Positions 1 to 6,360 of a stretch of 10,929 bases of DNA are shown in pieces (position 1 is the first letter of the stretch; each line of letters starts with the position of its first letter). The notes beneath the pieces are model-generated. The model did no database searches. It was given only the letters and a program-made list of their open reading frames with translations, and had not been told where the DNA came from. Source of the DNA: a bacterium (GTDB taxonomy: Bacteria > RBG-13-66-14); contig JAIOSI010000283.1 in NCBI GenBank assembly GCA_021107695.1, forward strand, positions 1-10,929, given 5' to 3'. The position numbers and the translations under genes were made by a program.

Positions 1-135
1 GTCGCGTTCGGTATAGATGACGATCTTACGCCACTGCGGCGGTAGTCCATTAATCAGCCCCAGCAGGCTGTGATGAGAGCCACCGATGACGGTGGTGGAG
101 ACATAGAACACGGCGACGGGATTAGAAAGAGCCAT
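1..135 (-). CDS. Probable glycosyltransferase, N-terminal 45 residues (runs off the left edge)
   Basis: The reading frame opens with ATG at 135, preceded by a strong SD (GGAGGA, about 3 bases upstream), and stays open to the window edge. The visible protein starts MALSNPVAVFYVSTTVIGGS and continues HHSLLGLINGLPPQWRKIV. A hydrophobic beta strand, then a glycine-rich turn, then a helix with SLL.LINGLP is what the N-terminus of GT-B fold (GT4-like) glycosyltransferases looks like; those typically have GGAE.SLL.L..GL here. Such enzymes move a sugar from a nucleotide sugar onto lipid or glycan acceptors at the cytoplasmic face of the membrane. The catalytic C-terminal half is outside the window, so family and substrate cannot be given. 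It has its own upstream region and is separated from secF by a terminator. Confidence 0.55.
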   Translation of the reverse strand, partial: MALSNPVAVFYVSTTVIGGSHHSLLGLINGLPPQWRKIVIYTERD

Positions 136-162
136 TGTCCTCCGAGGTTGACAAGTAGAATC

Positions 163-197
163 AGTGTACCTCATTGGTACAACTGAGGGCAAGTCAA
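163..197 (-). promoter_or_regulatory. Possible promoter and operator dyad for the glycosyltransferase gene
   Basis: On the minus strand, TTGCCC (192-187) and TACACT (168-163) are separated by 18 bases and lie about 30 bases upstream of the ATG. TTGACT (197-192) is an alternative -35 but its spacing is too long. A perfect 6+6 inverted repeat, TGTACC-N5-GGTACA at 165-181, overlaps the -10 box, the position of a repressor site. The -35 match is weak, so this is a candidate only. Confidence 0.3.
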
Positions 198-256
198 CAG
201 CTACGAATGATGGATGATGCGTCGCCGGGATGCCACTACGCGGGTGGATAGCAGAG

Positions 257-281
257 GGCGGACACACAGGTCCGCACCTGC
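257..281. repeat. Short hairpin, possible truncated member of the GTAGGGG repeat family
   Basis: GCGGAC (258-263) pairs with GTCCGC (270-275) around a 6-base loop. An overlapping alternative, CAGGT/ACCTG (267-271 with 276-280), leaves a CCGC tetraloop. The core (GGCGGACACACAGGTCCGC) resembles the G+C-rich palindromic core of the repeat at 10635 but lacks the terminal GTAGGGG, so membership is inferred. The remainder of the 136-330 gap shows nothing else I can support. Confidence 0.35.
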
Positions 282-330
282 AACACCTTCCCGTAAATAA
301 GGCTTGCTAACGTATTAATCTATCATATGC

Positions 331-359
331 AAAAACGGGAGGCTCTGCGCCTCCCGTTT
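331..359 (-). terminator. Intrinsic terminator downstream of secF
   Basis: A perfect 11-bp stem (333-343 with 349-359, sequence AAACGGGAGGC and its complement) closes a 5-base loop TCTGC. Read on the minus strand it is followed by a run of five T (335-331). It lies 16 bases after the secF stop and marks the end of the secF transcript. The A/T pairs at the stem base also give a T tract on the plus strand, but no plus-strand gene precedes it. Confidence 0.85.
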
Positions 360-374
360 GTTTACAGAATCTTT

Positions 375-1769
375 CTATCCCGGTGTTCCGCCTTGCTTGA
401 CCGTCTCTTTCCCACGCATCTTGTACCAGCCGATGAGGAAGGGGCTGGCGATGAATATCGACGAGTAGGTTCCGACGAGGACACCGATACTCAATGCCAA
501 GGCGAAGTCGTGGATGACGCTGCCGCCGAAGAAAACCAGTGCCAGCGTAACAAAGAGCGTGGTTCCTGAGGTCAGCACCGTGCGGGAGAGGGTCTCGTTG
601 ACGGCGCGGTTGATGATCTCGGTGAGGCTCCGTCGGCGCAGCAGCTTGCGATCTTCACGGATCCGATCGTACACAACGATGGTATCGTTGAGCGAATAAC
701 CGATCAGGGTCAGCAGGGCGGCGATTATCGAGAGGTTGATCTCCTTGCCCAGGAGAACGAAGATACCCAGGGTAACCATAACATCGTGCGCCAGAGCAGC
801 GATGGCACCGAGGGCGAAGGCGAACTCGAAGCGCAGGGAGATGTAGATCAGCAGTCCGGCGAGGGCGATGATAACGGCGTAGATCGCACTGGCACCAAGC
901 TCTTCGCCAACCTTCGGACCGATAACGTTGACGCTCTGCACCTCAAAGCCCGAGGTATAGCAGCCGTCGAGAGCGGAAACTCCCTCGGCAGAGACTCCGG
1001 CATTACCCGCCAGCTCTCTGACCTCTGACATGTTTCCAAGCAGGCGCATTGTGCTTACACCAGAGAAGTTACGTGCCGAGGAGAGGGCGGTTGCCAGTTT
1101 CGGCGCGTCCTCTTCTCCGAGCAGGGGCAGCAACTCCCGCGCGTACTCCTCGACGGAGTTCTGAGCGTTGAGGTTGAGGCGTCCCTCGGCGTAGTTGTCC
1201 GCCGGACGCAGCTCTGCCAGGGTGTCGGTCAGCCGCACCCGGGTGGCACCCTCGACGAGCGTCTCGATGTCCGAGATCAGTGCGTCAAGCTCGATGGTGT
1301 TCAGTGCCAGCTTGCGAGATTCAGAGCCGCTCTGCACCACCAGCACATCTTTGTTGAGGAGGAACTGCTCCTCGAAGAAGGGCAGTAGCTCCACCGGGAA
1401 GTTCTCGACCTGGAGCAGGTCGTCGAAGGACTTGAACAGTCCAACGCCTTCCCGATAGTCGTAGATGTCCTGGGCGAGCTGTTTGGCGGAATCCTCGGTC
1501 TTGTTGCGGATGACGACCTCATCTCCCGCTCCACCGAAGGAGTAAACATCCATTGACAGCTCGTCGCGGATGACGGTGAGGTCGCTGGCACCAATCGCCT
1601 CGGAGAACTTGACCTGCACCCGGACACCACCGGTGAAGTCAATCCCCAGGTTGAAGCCGCCGAAGATGAACAGTCCGGCAACGCCACCGAGAATCAGCAA
1701 GGCGGAGATAACAAAGGCAATCTTCCGCTTACCAATGATGTCGAAGTTTGTGTTGGTGAAAATCTGCAA
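375..1769 (-). CDS. secF: Protein translocase subunit SecF with an enlarged periplasmic domain
   Basis: SecF partners SecD in the proton-driven complex that helps pull secreted proteins through SecYEG. From the TTG at 1769 it is 464 residues, against 323 in E. coli. Visible in order: start MQIFTNTNFDIIGKRKIAF, membrane segment about 16-38, the signature GIDFTGG (42-48), a periplasmic domain ending at VNVIGPKVGEEL (280-291), then five membrane segments. These include ALAHDV and the highly conserved IGYSLNDTIVVYDRIRE (356-372) and TSGTTL. The extra length lies between about residues 95 and 275 (see separate entry). Start choice: TTG at 1769 has AGGGGG 4 bases upstream and gives the usual SecF N-terminus; a TTG at 1784 would add five residues without a good SD. 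It lies 100 bases after secD and ends before a terminator. Confidence 0.95.
   Translation of the reverse strand: MQIFTNTNFDIIGKRKIAFVISALLILGGVAGLFIFGGFNLGIDFTGGVRVQVKFSEAIGASDLTVIRDELSMDVYSFGGAGDEVVIRNKTEDSAKQLAQDIYDYREGVGLFKSFDDLLQVENFPVELLPFFEEQFLLNKDVLVVQSGSESRKLALNTIELDALISDIETLVEGATRVRLTDTLAELRPADNYAEGRLNLNAQNSVEEYARELLPLLGEEDAPKLATALSSARNFSGVSTMRLLGNMSEVRELAGNAGVSAEGVSALDGCYTSGFEVQSVNVIGPKVGEELGASAIYAVIIALAGLLIYISLRFEFAFALGAIAALAHDVMVTLGIFVLLGKEINLSIIAALLTLIGYSLNDTIVVYDRIREDRKLLRRRSLTEIINRAVNETLSRTVLTSGTTLFVTLALVFFGGSVIHDFALALSIGVLVGTYSSIFIASPFLIGWYKMRGKETVKQGGTPG
945..1487 (-). other. Insertion in the SecF first periplasmic domain, GspK-like in appearance
   Basis: This codes for SecF residues about 95-275. 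E. coli SecF has about 85 residues from the FTGG motif to VGP; here there are about 240. The extra stretch begins IYDYREGVGLFKSFDDLLQV, matching the pattern A..I..YR...G.F.S..DLL.V seen in helix-hairpin-helix-like repeats of ComEA and GspK. Later comes GRLNLNAQNS (196-205), like the K-I-N-L-N motif that opens the second half of GspK, then a helical LLPLLGEEDAPKLATALSSA and CYTSGFEVQSVNV leading back into SecF. GspK is the minor pseudopilin at the tip of type II secretion pseudopili. That the resemblance reflects homology rather than convergent helical packing is inference. Confidence 0.5.
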
Positions 1770-1825
1770 AATACCCCCTAGCAACGCCTATCCGTAAATC
1801 AAAAATGTTTAATGGTCCGCTGTCC

Positions 1826-1850
1826 GTAGGGGCGTATTGCAATACGCCCC
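1826..1850. repeat. GTAGGGG-family palindrome between secD and secF
   Basis: A perfect 22-base palindrome (1829-1850) has arms GGGGCGTATTG and CAATACGCCCC, preceded by GTA so that GTAGGGG reads at 1826-1832. It shares its CGTATTGCAATACG core with the copy at 3517. It sits in the 100-base secD-secF gap and would form a strong hairpin in a joint transcript. There is no T run after it, so it does not look like a terminator. Confidence 0.8.
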
Positions 1851-1869
1851 CACCCTTCAGGGATCTTAT

Positions 1870-3402
1870 CTATATCGACAGTTTGTCGTTCTTCAGCCTG
1901 CGGATACGACCGTTGAAGATCGCCCGGGTGAAGATCAGCGCGGTGAACATCGAGGAGAGGATACCGATTCCCAGAGTAACGGCGAAGCCGCGAATCGGAC
2001 CGGTTCCCAGCAGGTAAAGCACCGCAGCGGTAATCAGCGTGGTGATGTTGGCATCGAGGATGGTGATGAACGCCTTCTCGTAGCCAGACTTCACTGCCAT
2101 CGGCACGCTCTTGCCATTGCGCCGTTCCTCACGGATTCTCTCGAAGATCAGCACGTTGGCATCCACCGCCATACCGATGGTGAGGATGATTCCGGCGATA
2201 CCGGGCAGGGTCAGCGTCGCGCCGAGCATTGCCAGGGCGGCGACGATGATCACCATGTTGAAGATCAACGCCATGTCGGCGATGATGCCGGAGCCTTTGT
2301 ACCAGAAAACCATGAAGATCAGCACCACGGCGAGGCCGATCAGAGCCGCCGTAATACCGTACTTGATCGAGTCCGAGCCGAGGCTGGGACCGATGGTGTC
2401 TTCCATGACCACCTTGAGCGGAACCGGCAGCGCACCGGCGCGGAGCTTAATCGAGAGATCGCTCGCCTGCTCGGCGGTGAAGTTACCCTGGATGATTCCC
2501 CGTCCGGCGATCTCGCTGTTAATTACCGGAGCCGAGATGACCTGCCCATCGAGGACGATTGCCAGCAGATGCCCCTGGTGGGTTCCGGTAACCTCGCGGA
2601 ACGCCTCGGAGCCGGAGTAGTTGAACTCGAAGCTGATGGCGGGACGCTGGTACTCATCGCGATCCAGCCGGGCATCGGTGAGGTTATCGCCCTTGATTGG
2701 ACGCCGGGCGTCGAGGAGGTAGATCCGCAGATATGGCTGCGCATTCGTTCCCCAGCCCTTGGCAAGCTCCACGGCGATGTCGTCGTTAGCCGTCGGCTCT
2801 TTGACCTCGGACAGAGCCAGCTGGTAGCCCCGGGGAACCTGACGGATAATCGTCGGGTCCTCGATGAGCTGCTTTAGCTCTTCCTCGGCTTCACCGGGGA
2901 AGTAAACCCCGCGACCTACCGCCAGTGCCTGGGGAATCAAGCCCTTGTACGCTGGCAGGTTGTTCGCCTGGGTCAGGATAACGGGGAGCCGTCCCTCGTT
3001 ATCCACCAGCATGAACTCCAGAATCGCCCGCTCGCCGATGAGTGCCTTGGCACGCTCGGCATCGCGGATACCGGGGAGCTGCACCGAGATACCGTTGGTG
3101 CCAATCTTCTCGACGGTAGGCTCGGCAACGCCAAAGGCATCCACACGCTTGCGAATGATTTCCAATGCCCGCTCCACAGCGTCTTCCTGCTCGCTGGGAG
3201 GCAGTTTGCCCATATCGGCTTCGAGGCGCAGTACCATGCCGCCCTCGAGGTCGAGTCCAAGCTGAACCGTATCCGTGGGCAGCCATTCGGCGACCTCTGG
3301 GGGCAGCAGCTCGTAAACGCCGGTGGTGGGAAGGGCGAAGATGAGGGCGATGACCAGCACCAGCCCGCTGACGAGTCCGTAGAACCGCCGTTTACCCGCC
3401 AT
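1870..3402 (-). CDS. secD: Protein translocase subunit SecD
   Basis: This is the larger of the two RND-like membrane partners that use the proton gradient to complete protein export through SecYEG. 510 residues, within the normal range. Visible in order: membrane segment about 7-24, LGLDLEGGMVLRLE (48-61), KRVDAFGVAEPTVE (85-98) and QLPGI (108-112) of the first periplasmic region. Then come a head region with ISFEFN and VLDGQVISAPVI (283-294), the GNFT.EQASDL..KLRAGALPVPL block (306-329), GPSLG, and six membrane segments with GMAVDANVLIFERIREE (410-426). The ATG at 3402 has AAGGAGA 6 bases upstream. It lies 170 bases after tsaD and 100 before secF. A SecDF pair written as two genes is the common bacterial arrangement. 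Confidence 0.97.
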   Translation of the reverse strand: MAGKRRFYGLVSGLVLVIALIFALPTTGVYELLPPEVAEWLPTDTVQLGLDLEGGMVLRLEADMGKLPPSEQEDAVERALEIIRKRVDAFGVAEPTVEKIGTNGISVQLPGIRDAERAKALIGERAILEFMLVDNEGRLPVILTQANNLPAYKGLIPQALAVGRGVYFPGEAEEELKQLIEDPTIIRQVPRGYQLALSEVKEPTANDDIAVELAKGWGTNAQPYLRIYLLDARRPIKGDNLTDARLDRDEYQRPAISFEFNYSGSEAFREVTGTHQGHLLAIVLDGQVISAPVINSEIAGRGIIQGNFTAEQASDLSIKLRAGALPVPLKVVMEDTIGPSLGSDSIKYGITAALIGLAVVLIFMVFWYKGSGIIADMALIFNMVIIVAALAMLGATLTLPGIAGIILTIGMAVDANVLIFERIREERRNGKSVPMAVKSGYEKAFITILDANITTLITAAVLYLLGTGPIRGFAVTLGIGILSSMFTALIFTRAIFNGRIRRLKNDKLSI

Positions 3403-3516
3403 GAATTCTCCTTGCTACGTTTAGTCTGGTTACGTACGACTTGTTTGTTGTTAAAAATCTGAGATACGTATGTAGTGCGAATAATGCCGTGAGTATCTGA
3501 TACAAATACGCTGTTG

Positions 3517-3544
3517 GTAGGGGTGTATTGCAATACGTCCCTAC
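3517..3544. repeat. GTAGGGG-family palindrome between tsaD and secD
   Basis: A 28-base dyad runs from GTAGGGG (3517-3523) to CCCTAC (3539-3544), with the same TGTATTGCAATACG-type core as the copy at 1826. Fourteen pairs form from the centre outward; the two at 3524/3537 and 3523/3538 would be G-U in RNA. It sits 29 bases before the tsaD stop on the plus-strand coordinate, that is, just downstream of tsaD. Confidence 0.75.
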
Positions 3545-3572
3545 GGACGGATCTGTGCAGATGGATAAATGT

Positions 3573-4628
3573 TTACTCCCCAACGCCCAGTTCCATATTT
3601 GGCGAAGCCTCCAGACCGGAGGGGTCGAACTTACCAGCCTTGAGCAGCTGATAGCCCCGGGCGGCTATCATCACCGCATTGTCGGTGCAGAACTCCATCG
3701 GGGCAAAGAAGGCGGTGATTCCCTGTGCCGCAGCCTGTTTGGTCAGCAGTCTTCGCAGACCCCGATTGGCGGCGACTCCACCGCCGATGACGATGTCGGT
3801 CAACCCGGTTGCTTTGCAGGCGGCGAGAGCCTTATTCGCGAGGGTCTCGATTGCCGCCTGTTGAAAGCCAGCGGCAACGGCGTGGCGAGTCTGCTCATCC
3901 AGCGGAGTGTTGTCTTTACCTTTAAGTTCCTTAACCCGGCGCACCACGGCGGTCTTTAAGCCAGAGAAGCTGAAGTCCAGCCCCTTTGGCATCGGGCGGG
4001 TAAAGGTTTCGGCTTTGCCCGTAAACTCATTTGCCCAGCCGTCGAGGATTGCTCCTGCCGGGTAGGGAACTCCCAACATTCGCCCGACCTTGTCGTACGC
4101 CTCGCCTGCGGCATCGTCGATGGTCTCGCCGAGGAGTCGGAAGCGCAGGAGTTCAGGGGAATCAGTCAGCCCCTGTTTTACTTCGTAAAGGGCGGTGTGT
4201 CCGCCGGAGACCAGCAGCCCAACGAAGGGCGGCTCCGGCGCGTTCTCTGCCAGCAGGGTTACCTGAAGGTGCGCCGCCAGGTGGTTGACTCCGACGTAGG
4301 GCTTGTTCAGCCCCAGAGCCAGGGCTTTACCGAAGTTCAGCCCGACCAGCAAGGCTCCGGTCAGACCGGGACCGCTGGTTACGGCGATGCCGTCGAGGTC
4401 AGCGTACGTTACCCCGGCACGGCTCATCGCCTCTTTGACAACGGGGAGGATCTTCGCGGCGTGATTTCGCCCGGCAAGCTCCGGCACGACCCCGCCGAAC
4501 TCGGCGAAGAAGTCCGCCTGCGAGGCGATCGCCTGACCAAGAACCCGTCGCCCATCGGCGAGTACCGCCGCTGCGGTCTCATCACAGGAGCTTTCCAGAC
4601 CCAGCAGTATCGTTGCGTAACTCGACAA
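3573..4628 (-). CDS. tsaD: tRNA N6-adenosine threonylcarbamoyltransferase TsaD
   Basis: TsaD transfers the threonylcarbamoyl group from TC-AMP to A37 of ANN-decoding tRNAs (t6A), working with TsaB and TsaE, neither of which is in this window. 351 residues, slightly above the usual 330-345. Kae1/TsaD hallmarks in order: GLESSCDETAAAV (10-22), ASQ...FGGVVPE (35-50), GRNH, GPGLTGALLVG (86-96), metal ligands H116 and H120 in VNHLAAH, VSGGHT (140-145), GETIDDAAGEAYDKVGR (167-183), FSFSGLKTAV (219-228), GGGVAANRGLR (282-292) and FCTDNAVMIA with metal ligand D316. The start is TTG at 4628. A stop lies three codons upstream in frame, so no longer ORF is possible, and no clear SD precedes it. Confidence 0.96.
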   Translation of the reverse strand: MSSYATILLGLESSCDETAAAVLADGRRVLGQAIASQADFFAEFGGVVPELAGRNHAAKILPVVKEAMSRAGVTYADLDGIAVTSGPGLTGALLVGLNFGKALALGLNKPYVGVNHLAAHLQVTLLAENAPEPPFVGLLVSGGHTALYEVKQGLTDSPELLRFRLLGETIDDAAGEAYDKVGRMLGVPYPAGAILDGWANEFTGKAETFTRPMPKGLDFSFSGLKTAVVRRVKELKGKDNTPLDEQTRHAVAAGFQQAAIETLANKALAACKATGLTDIVIGGGVAANRGLRRLLTKQAAAQGITAFFAPMEFCTDNAVMIAARGYQLLKAGKFDPSGLEASPNMELGVGE

Positions 4629-4646
4629 AGCCAGCTACTTTCTCGT

Positions 4647-4680
4647 CTGGGAGGTGCTTACGCAAAAGTCTCCCAGCACC
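4647..4680 (-). promoter_or_regulatory. Overlapping inverted repeats in the tsaD leader
   Basis: Read as RNA, GGTGCT (4680-4675) can pair with AGCACC (4658-4653). CTGGGAG (4676-4670) can pair with CTCCCAG (4653-4647). The segments alternate a-b-a'-b' and share end bases, so the two helices are either mutually exclusive or pseudoknotted. The structure ends 18 bases before the TTG start, in a leader of about 170 bases. A regulatory role is conjecture. Confidence 0.3.
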
Positions 4681-4806
4681 AGCACGGCGATGATTTTCCT
4701 TAGGAGACATTCTGACAGCTTGACAAACTATACGCTTTTCACAGGAAGACAAGCTGAGGATGGGGCTAAAATATCCTTCCAGCAGCGGCAGAATACAGAA
4801 CGGCGG

Positions 4807-4835
4807 ATTCTAGCATACTCAACCCGTTACTACAA
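4807..4835 (-). promoter_or_regulatory. Sigma70-type promoter for tsaD
   Basis: On the minus strand, TTGTAG (4835-4830) and TAGAAT (4812-4807) are separated by exactly 17 bases, and TGC directly before TAGAAT makes an extended -10. The -35 box abuts the stop codon of the methyltransferase gene, so tsaD need not depend on readthrough. Expected start of transcription is near 4800, about 170 bases before the tsaD start codon. Confidence 0.7.
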
Positions 4836-6125
4836 CTACTTGCGCAGGAACAGCCCGGTCAGCTCCAGATGGTGTGTCTGGGGCAGCATCTCGCAGGCGT
4901 TCAGCCCTGCCAGCGAGTATCCGGCGGCGAGGAGTTCCGCTCCGTCGCGCCAGAAACGGTTTGCCGAACAGGCGACGTAAAGCAGTGCCGGTGGAGCGAT
5001 GGCGAGAAGGCTCTCCCGAACCCGCTTGCTCAGTCCAATCCGGGGCGGGTCAACGATCACCAGATCGGGCTTGTCAAGTCCCGCCGGGGGAGCAGCCAAC
5101 GCCCGTTCAACGGTTTTGTTGGCGATGACGGCTCTGTCTCCATAAAACAGAAGATTGTGCTGCCCGTCGGCGATGCCCAGCTCGTCCGACTCCACCAGCC
5201 AGAGCCGGGAGTCGCGCTCCAGTGCCTCGCGACCGAGAAGCCCGCTGCCGCCGTAGAGGTCCCAGACCATAGCTGGCTTGAGTCGTTCCACCGTGGCGGC
5301 AACCTGCTCCTGAATCCAGCCTCCGCCGCTGGTTGAGGGCTGGCGGAAGGTTCCAGCGGTCTTCAACCACTTGAACGGCAATCCATCAAGTTGAAAACGT
5401 TCTTCGCCCCAGACGGCGAAGCCGTCTCGCTTCCCCGACACCCGCAGCGAGACCAGCCCTTCCAGTGCAGTTGACAGCTTCTTCCACTCCAGATTCGGCG
5501 GACGCTGCCGCTCGAAGCGCAGGGTCATCGCCCAGCCGCCGCGGGCGGTCTCCAGTTCTACCGCCTGTAGCTGATGCCAGCGGGGGTCGCGCCCTGTTCG
5601 GGAGCCGAAGAATCCCCGCAGCTGTTTCAGGGCATTATTCAGGGAATCGGGCAGCAGGGGGCAGCTCTTCCAGCCAACCAGATGGCGACTCCGCCGGGAG
5701 TAGTAGCCCAGCTCGATCTGTCCCCGACGGTGAGCCACCTGCAGGCGGGCTTTCGGGCGATAGCCCCACGGCTCCAGCGGATGAACCGTTGGCGGCTCAA
5801 TCTCTTGTCGGGCGATCCGCCGGGCGGCATCGCAAATCAGCTTGCCCTTGTACCGCCGCTGAGAGTCCTGCGCAAGGTGCTGCCAGTCGCAGCCGCCGCA
5901 GTCGCCGTAGTAGGGACACTCCGCCTCGACCCGCTCCGGCGAGGCCTCCAGCAGGGAGACCAGACTACCACGAGCATAGCCCTTCTTCTCCTCGACAACC
6001 TCGGCGAGGATGACATCCCCCGGCGCGGTGAGCGGCACGAAGACCGCCTTGCCGTCCCGTCGTCCGATGCCATCGGCTCCGCCGAGGTCGGTGATTTCCA
6101 GTCGAAATGCTTTTCCTTGACTCAT
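4836..6125 (-). CDS. TrmA/RumA-family RNA (uracil-5-)-methyltransferase with TRAM domain
   Basis: This SAM-dependent enzyme family makes 5-methyluridine in 23S rRNA or tRNA. 429 residues from the ATG at 6125. A TRAM domain covers about 5-60 (LEITDLGGADGIGRR). Fe-S cluster cysteines C70, C76 and C79 lie in CPYYGDCGGCDWQH, with a fourth at C155. The Rossmann SAM motif is DLYGGSGLLG (289-298), followed by VDPPRIGL (358-365), nucleophile C386 in YVACSANRFWRD, and the terminal HHLELTGLF with general base E421. The family consensus after the nucleophile is C-N-P-x-T; here it is C-S-A-N-R, a deviation. Target base (RlmC, RlmD or TrmA type) cannot be decided by eye. Start: ATG at 6125 begins right before the TRAM domain with AAAGG 11 bases upstream; an in-frame TTG at 6173 would add 16 residues without an SD. 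Confidence 0.88.
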   Translation of the reverse strand: MSQGKAFRLEITDLGGADGIGRRDGKAVFVPLTAPGDVILAEVVEEKKGYARGSLVSLLEASPERVEAECPYYGDCGGCDWQHLAQDSQRRYKGKLICDAARRIARQEIEPPTVHPLEPWGYRPKARLQVAHRRGQIELGYYSRRSRHLVGWKSCPLLPDSLNNALKQLRGFFGSRTGRDPRWHQLQAVELETARGGWAMTLRFERQRPPNLEWKKLSTALEGLVSLRVSGKRDGFAVWGEERFQLDGLPFKWLKTAGTFRQPSTSGGGWIQEQVAATVERLKPAMVWDLYGGSGLLGREALERDSRLWLVESDELGIADGQHNLLFYGDRAVIANKTVERALAAPPAGLDKPDLVIVDPPRIGLSKRVRESLLAIAPPALLYVACSANRFWRDGAELLAAGYSLAGLNACEMLPQTHHLELTGLFLRK

Positions 6126-6199
6126 CCTGTACGATACCTTTGAGTAGTTATCTTCGCTGTGTGCATTGAACAATATCTTGCACTACAGCAATCGAGAGA

Positions 6200-6283
6200 T
6201 TTTGACGTTAAGACAAGGAGTTTCAACCCCTTGAGAAACATGAGATAAGTTACAAATTTGCAAGGGGCTAAAGCCCCTTGTCT
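6200..6283. repeat. Twin-hairpin CAAGGGG repeat, copy A
   Basis: The first palindrome is CAAGGAGTTTCAACCCCTTG (6214-6233), the second CAAGGGGCTAAAGCCCCTTG (6261-6280). Outer AGACAAGG (6211-6218) is mirrored by CCTTGTCT (6276-6283), giving a 73-base unit with terminal inverted repeats. Positions 6200-6233 match copy B (9387-9420) at 33 of 34 bases, and the pitch between hairpins is 47 bases in both. It resembles REP/BIME or MITE-type non-coding elements. It lies between cca and the methyltransferase gene. Confidence 0.85.
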
Positions 6284-6321
6284 CAGGCTGGTGTAATCAA
6301 CACTTTCTCAAAGCTCTCACG

Positions 6322-6360
6322 CCCCTACCAGACTAAGGGTACGGTACGCCGTACCCCTAC
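6322..6360. repeat. GTAGGGG-family repeat overlapping the cca stop codon
   Basis: CCCCTAC occurs at 6322-6328 and again at 6354-6360. The second closes a perfect hairpin, GGGTACGG (6337-6344), loop TACG, CCGTACCC (6349-6356). Positions 6337-6360 match 8717-8740 at 23 of 24 bases. The cca stop codon TAG (6359-6357) is part of the repeat's GTAGGGG end. No T run follows on the minus strand, so a terminator function is doubtful. Confidence 0.8.

Noticed and set aside
1770..1784. SecF start at the TTG at 1784.
   Set aside because: It has no good SD, whereas the TTG at 1769 has AGGGGG 4 bases upstream and gives the usual SecF N-terminus.
1837..2877. A 346-codon open frame on the plus strand opposite secD.
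   Set aside because: It runs antisense to a fully motif-supported secD, is very rich in Asp, His, Gln and Gly, shows no domain pattern, and begins inside the GTAGGGG palindrome. It is a wobble-position shadow of high-G+C coding.
3478..3505. Separate secD promoter, TTGTAT and TATTCG 16 bases apart on the minus strand.
   Set aside because: The -10 box matches consensus at only three positions; kept as unproven rather than annotated.
5465..6143. Two long plus-strand open frames opposite the methyltransferase gene.
   Set aside because: They are antisense to a gene with intact catalytic and Fe-S motifs, and have low-complexity Ser/Pro/Arg/Ala composition without promoter or SD.
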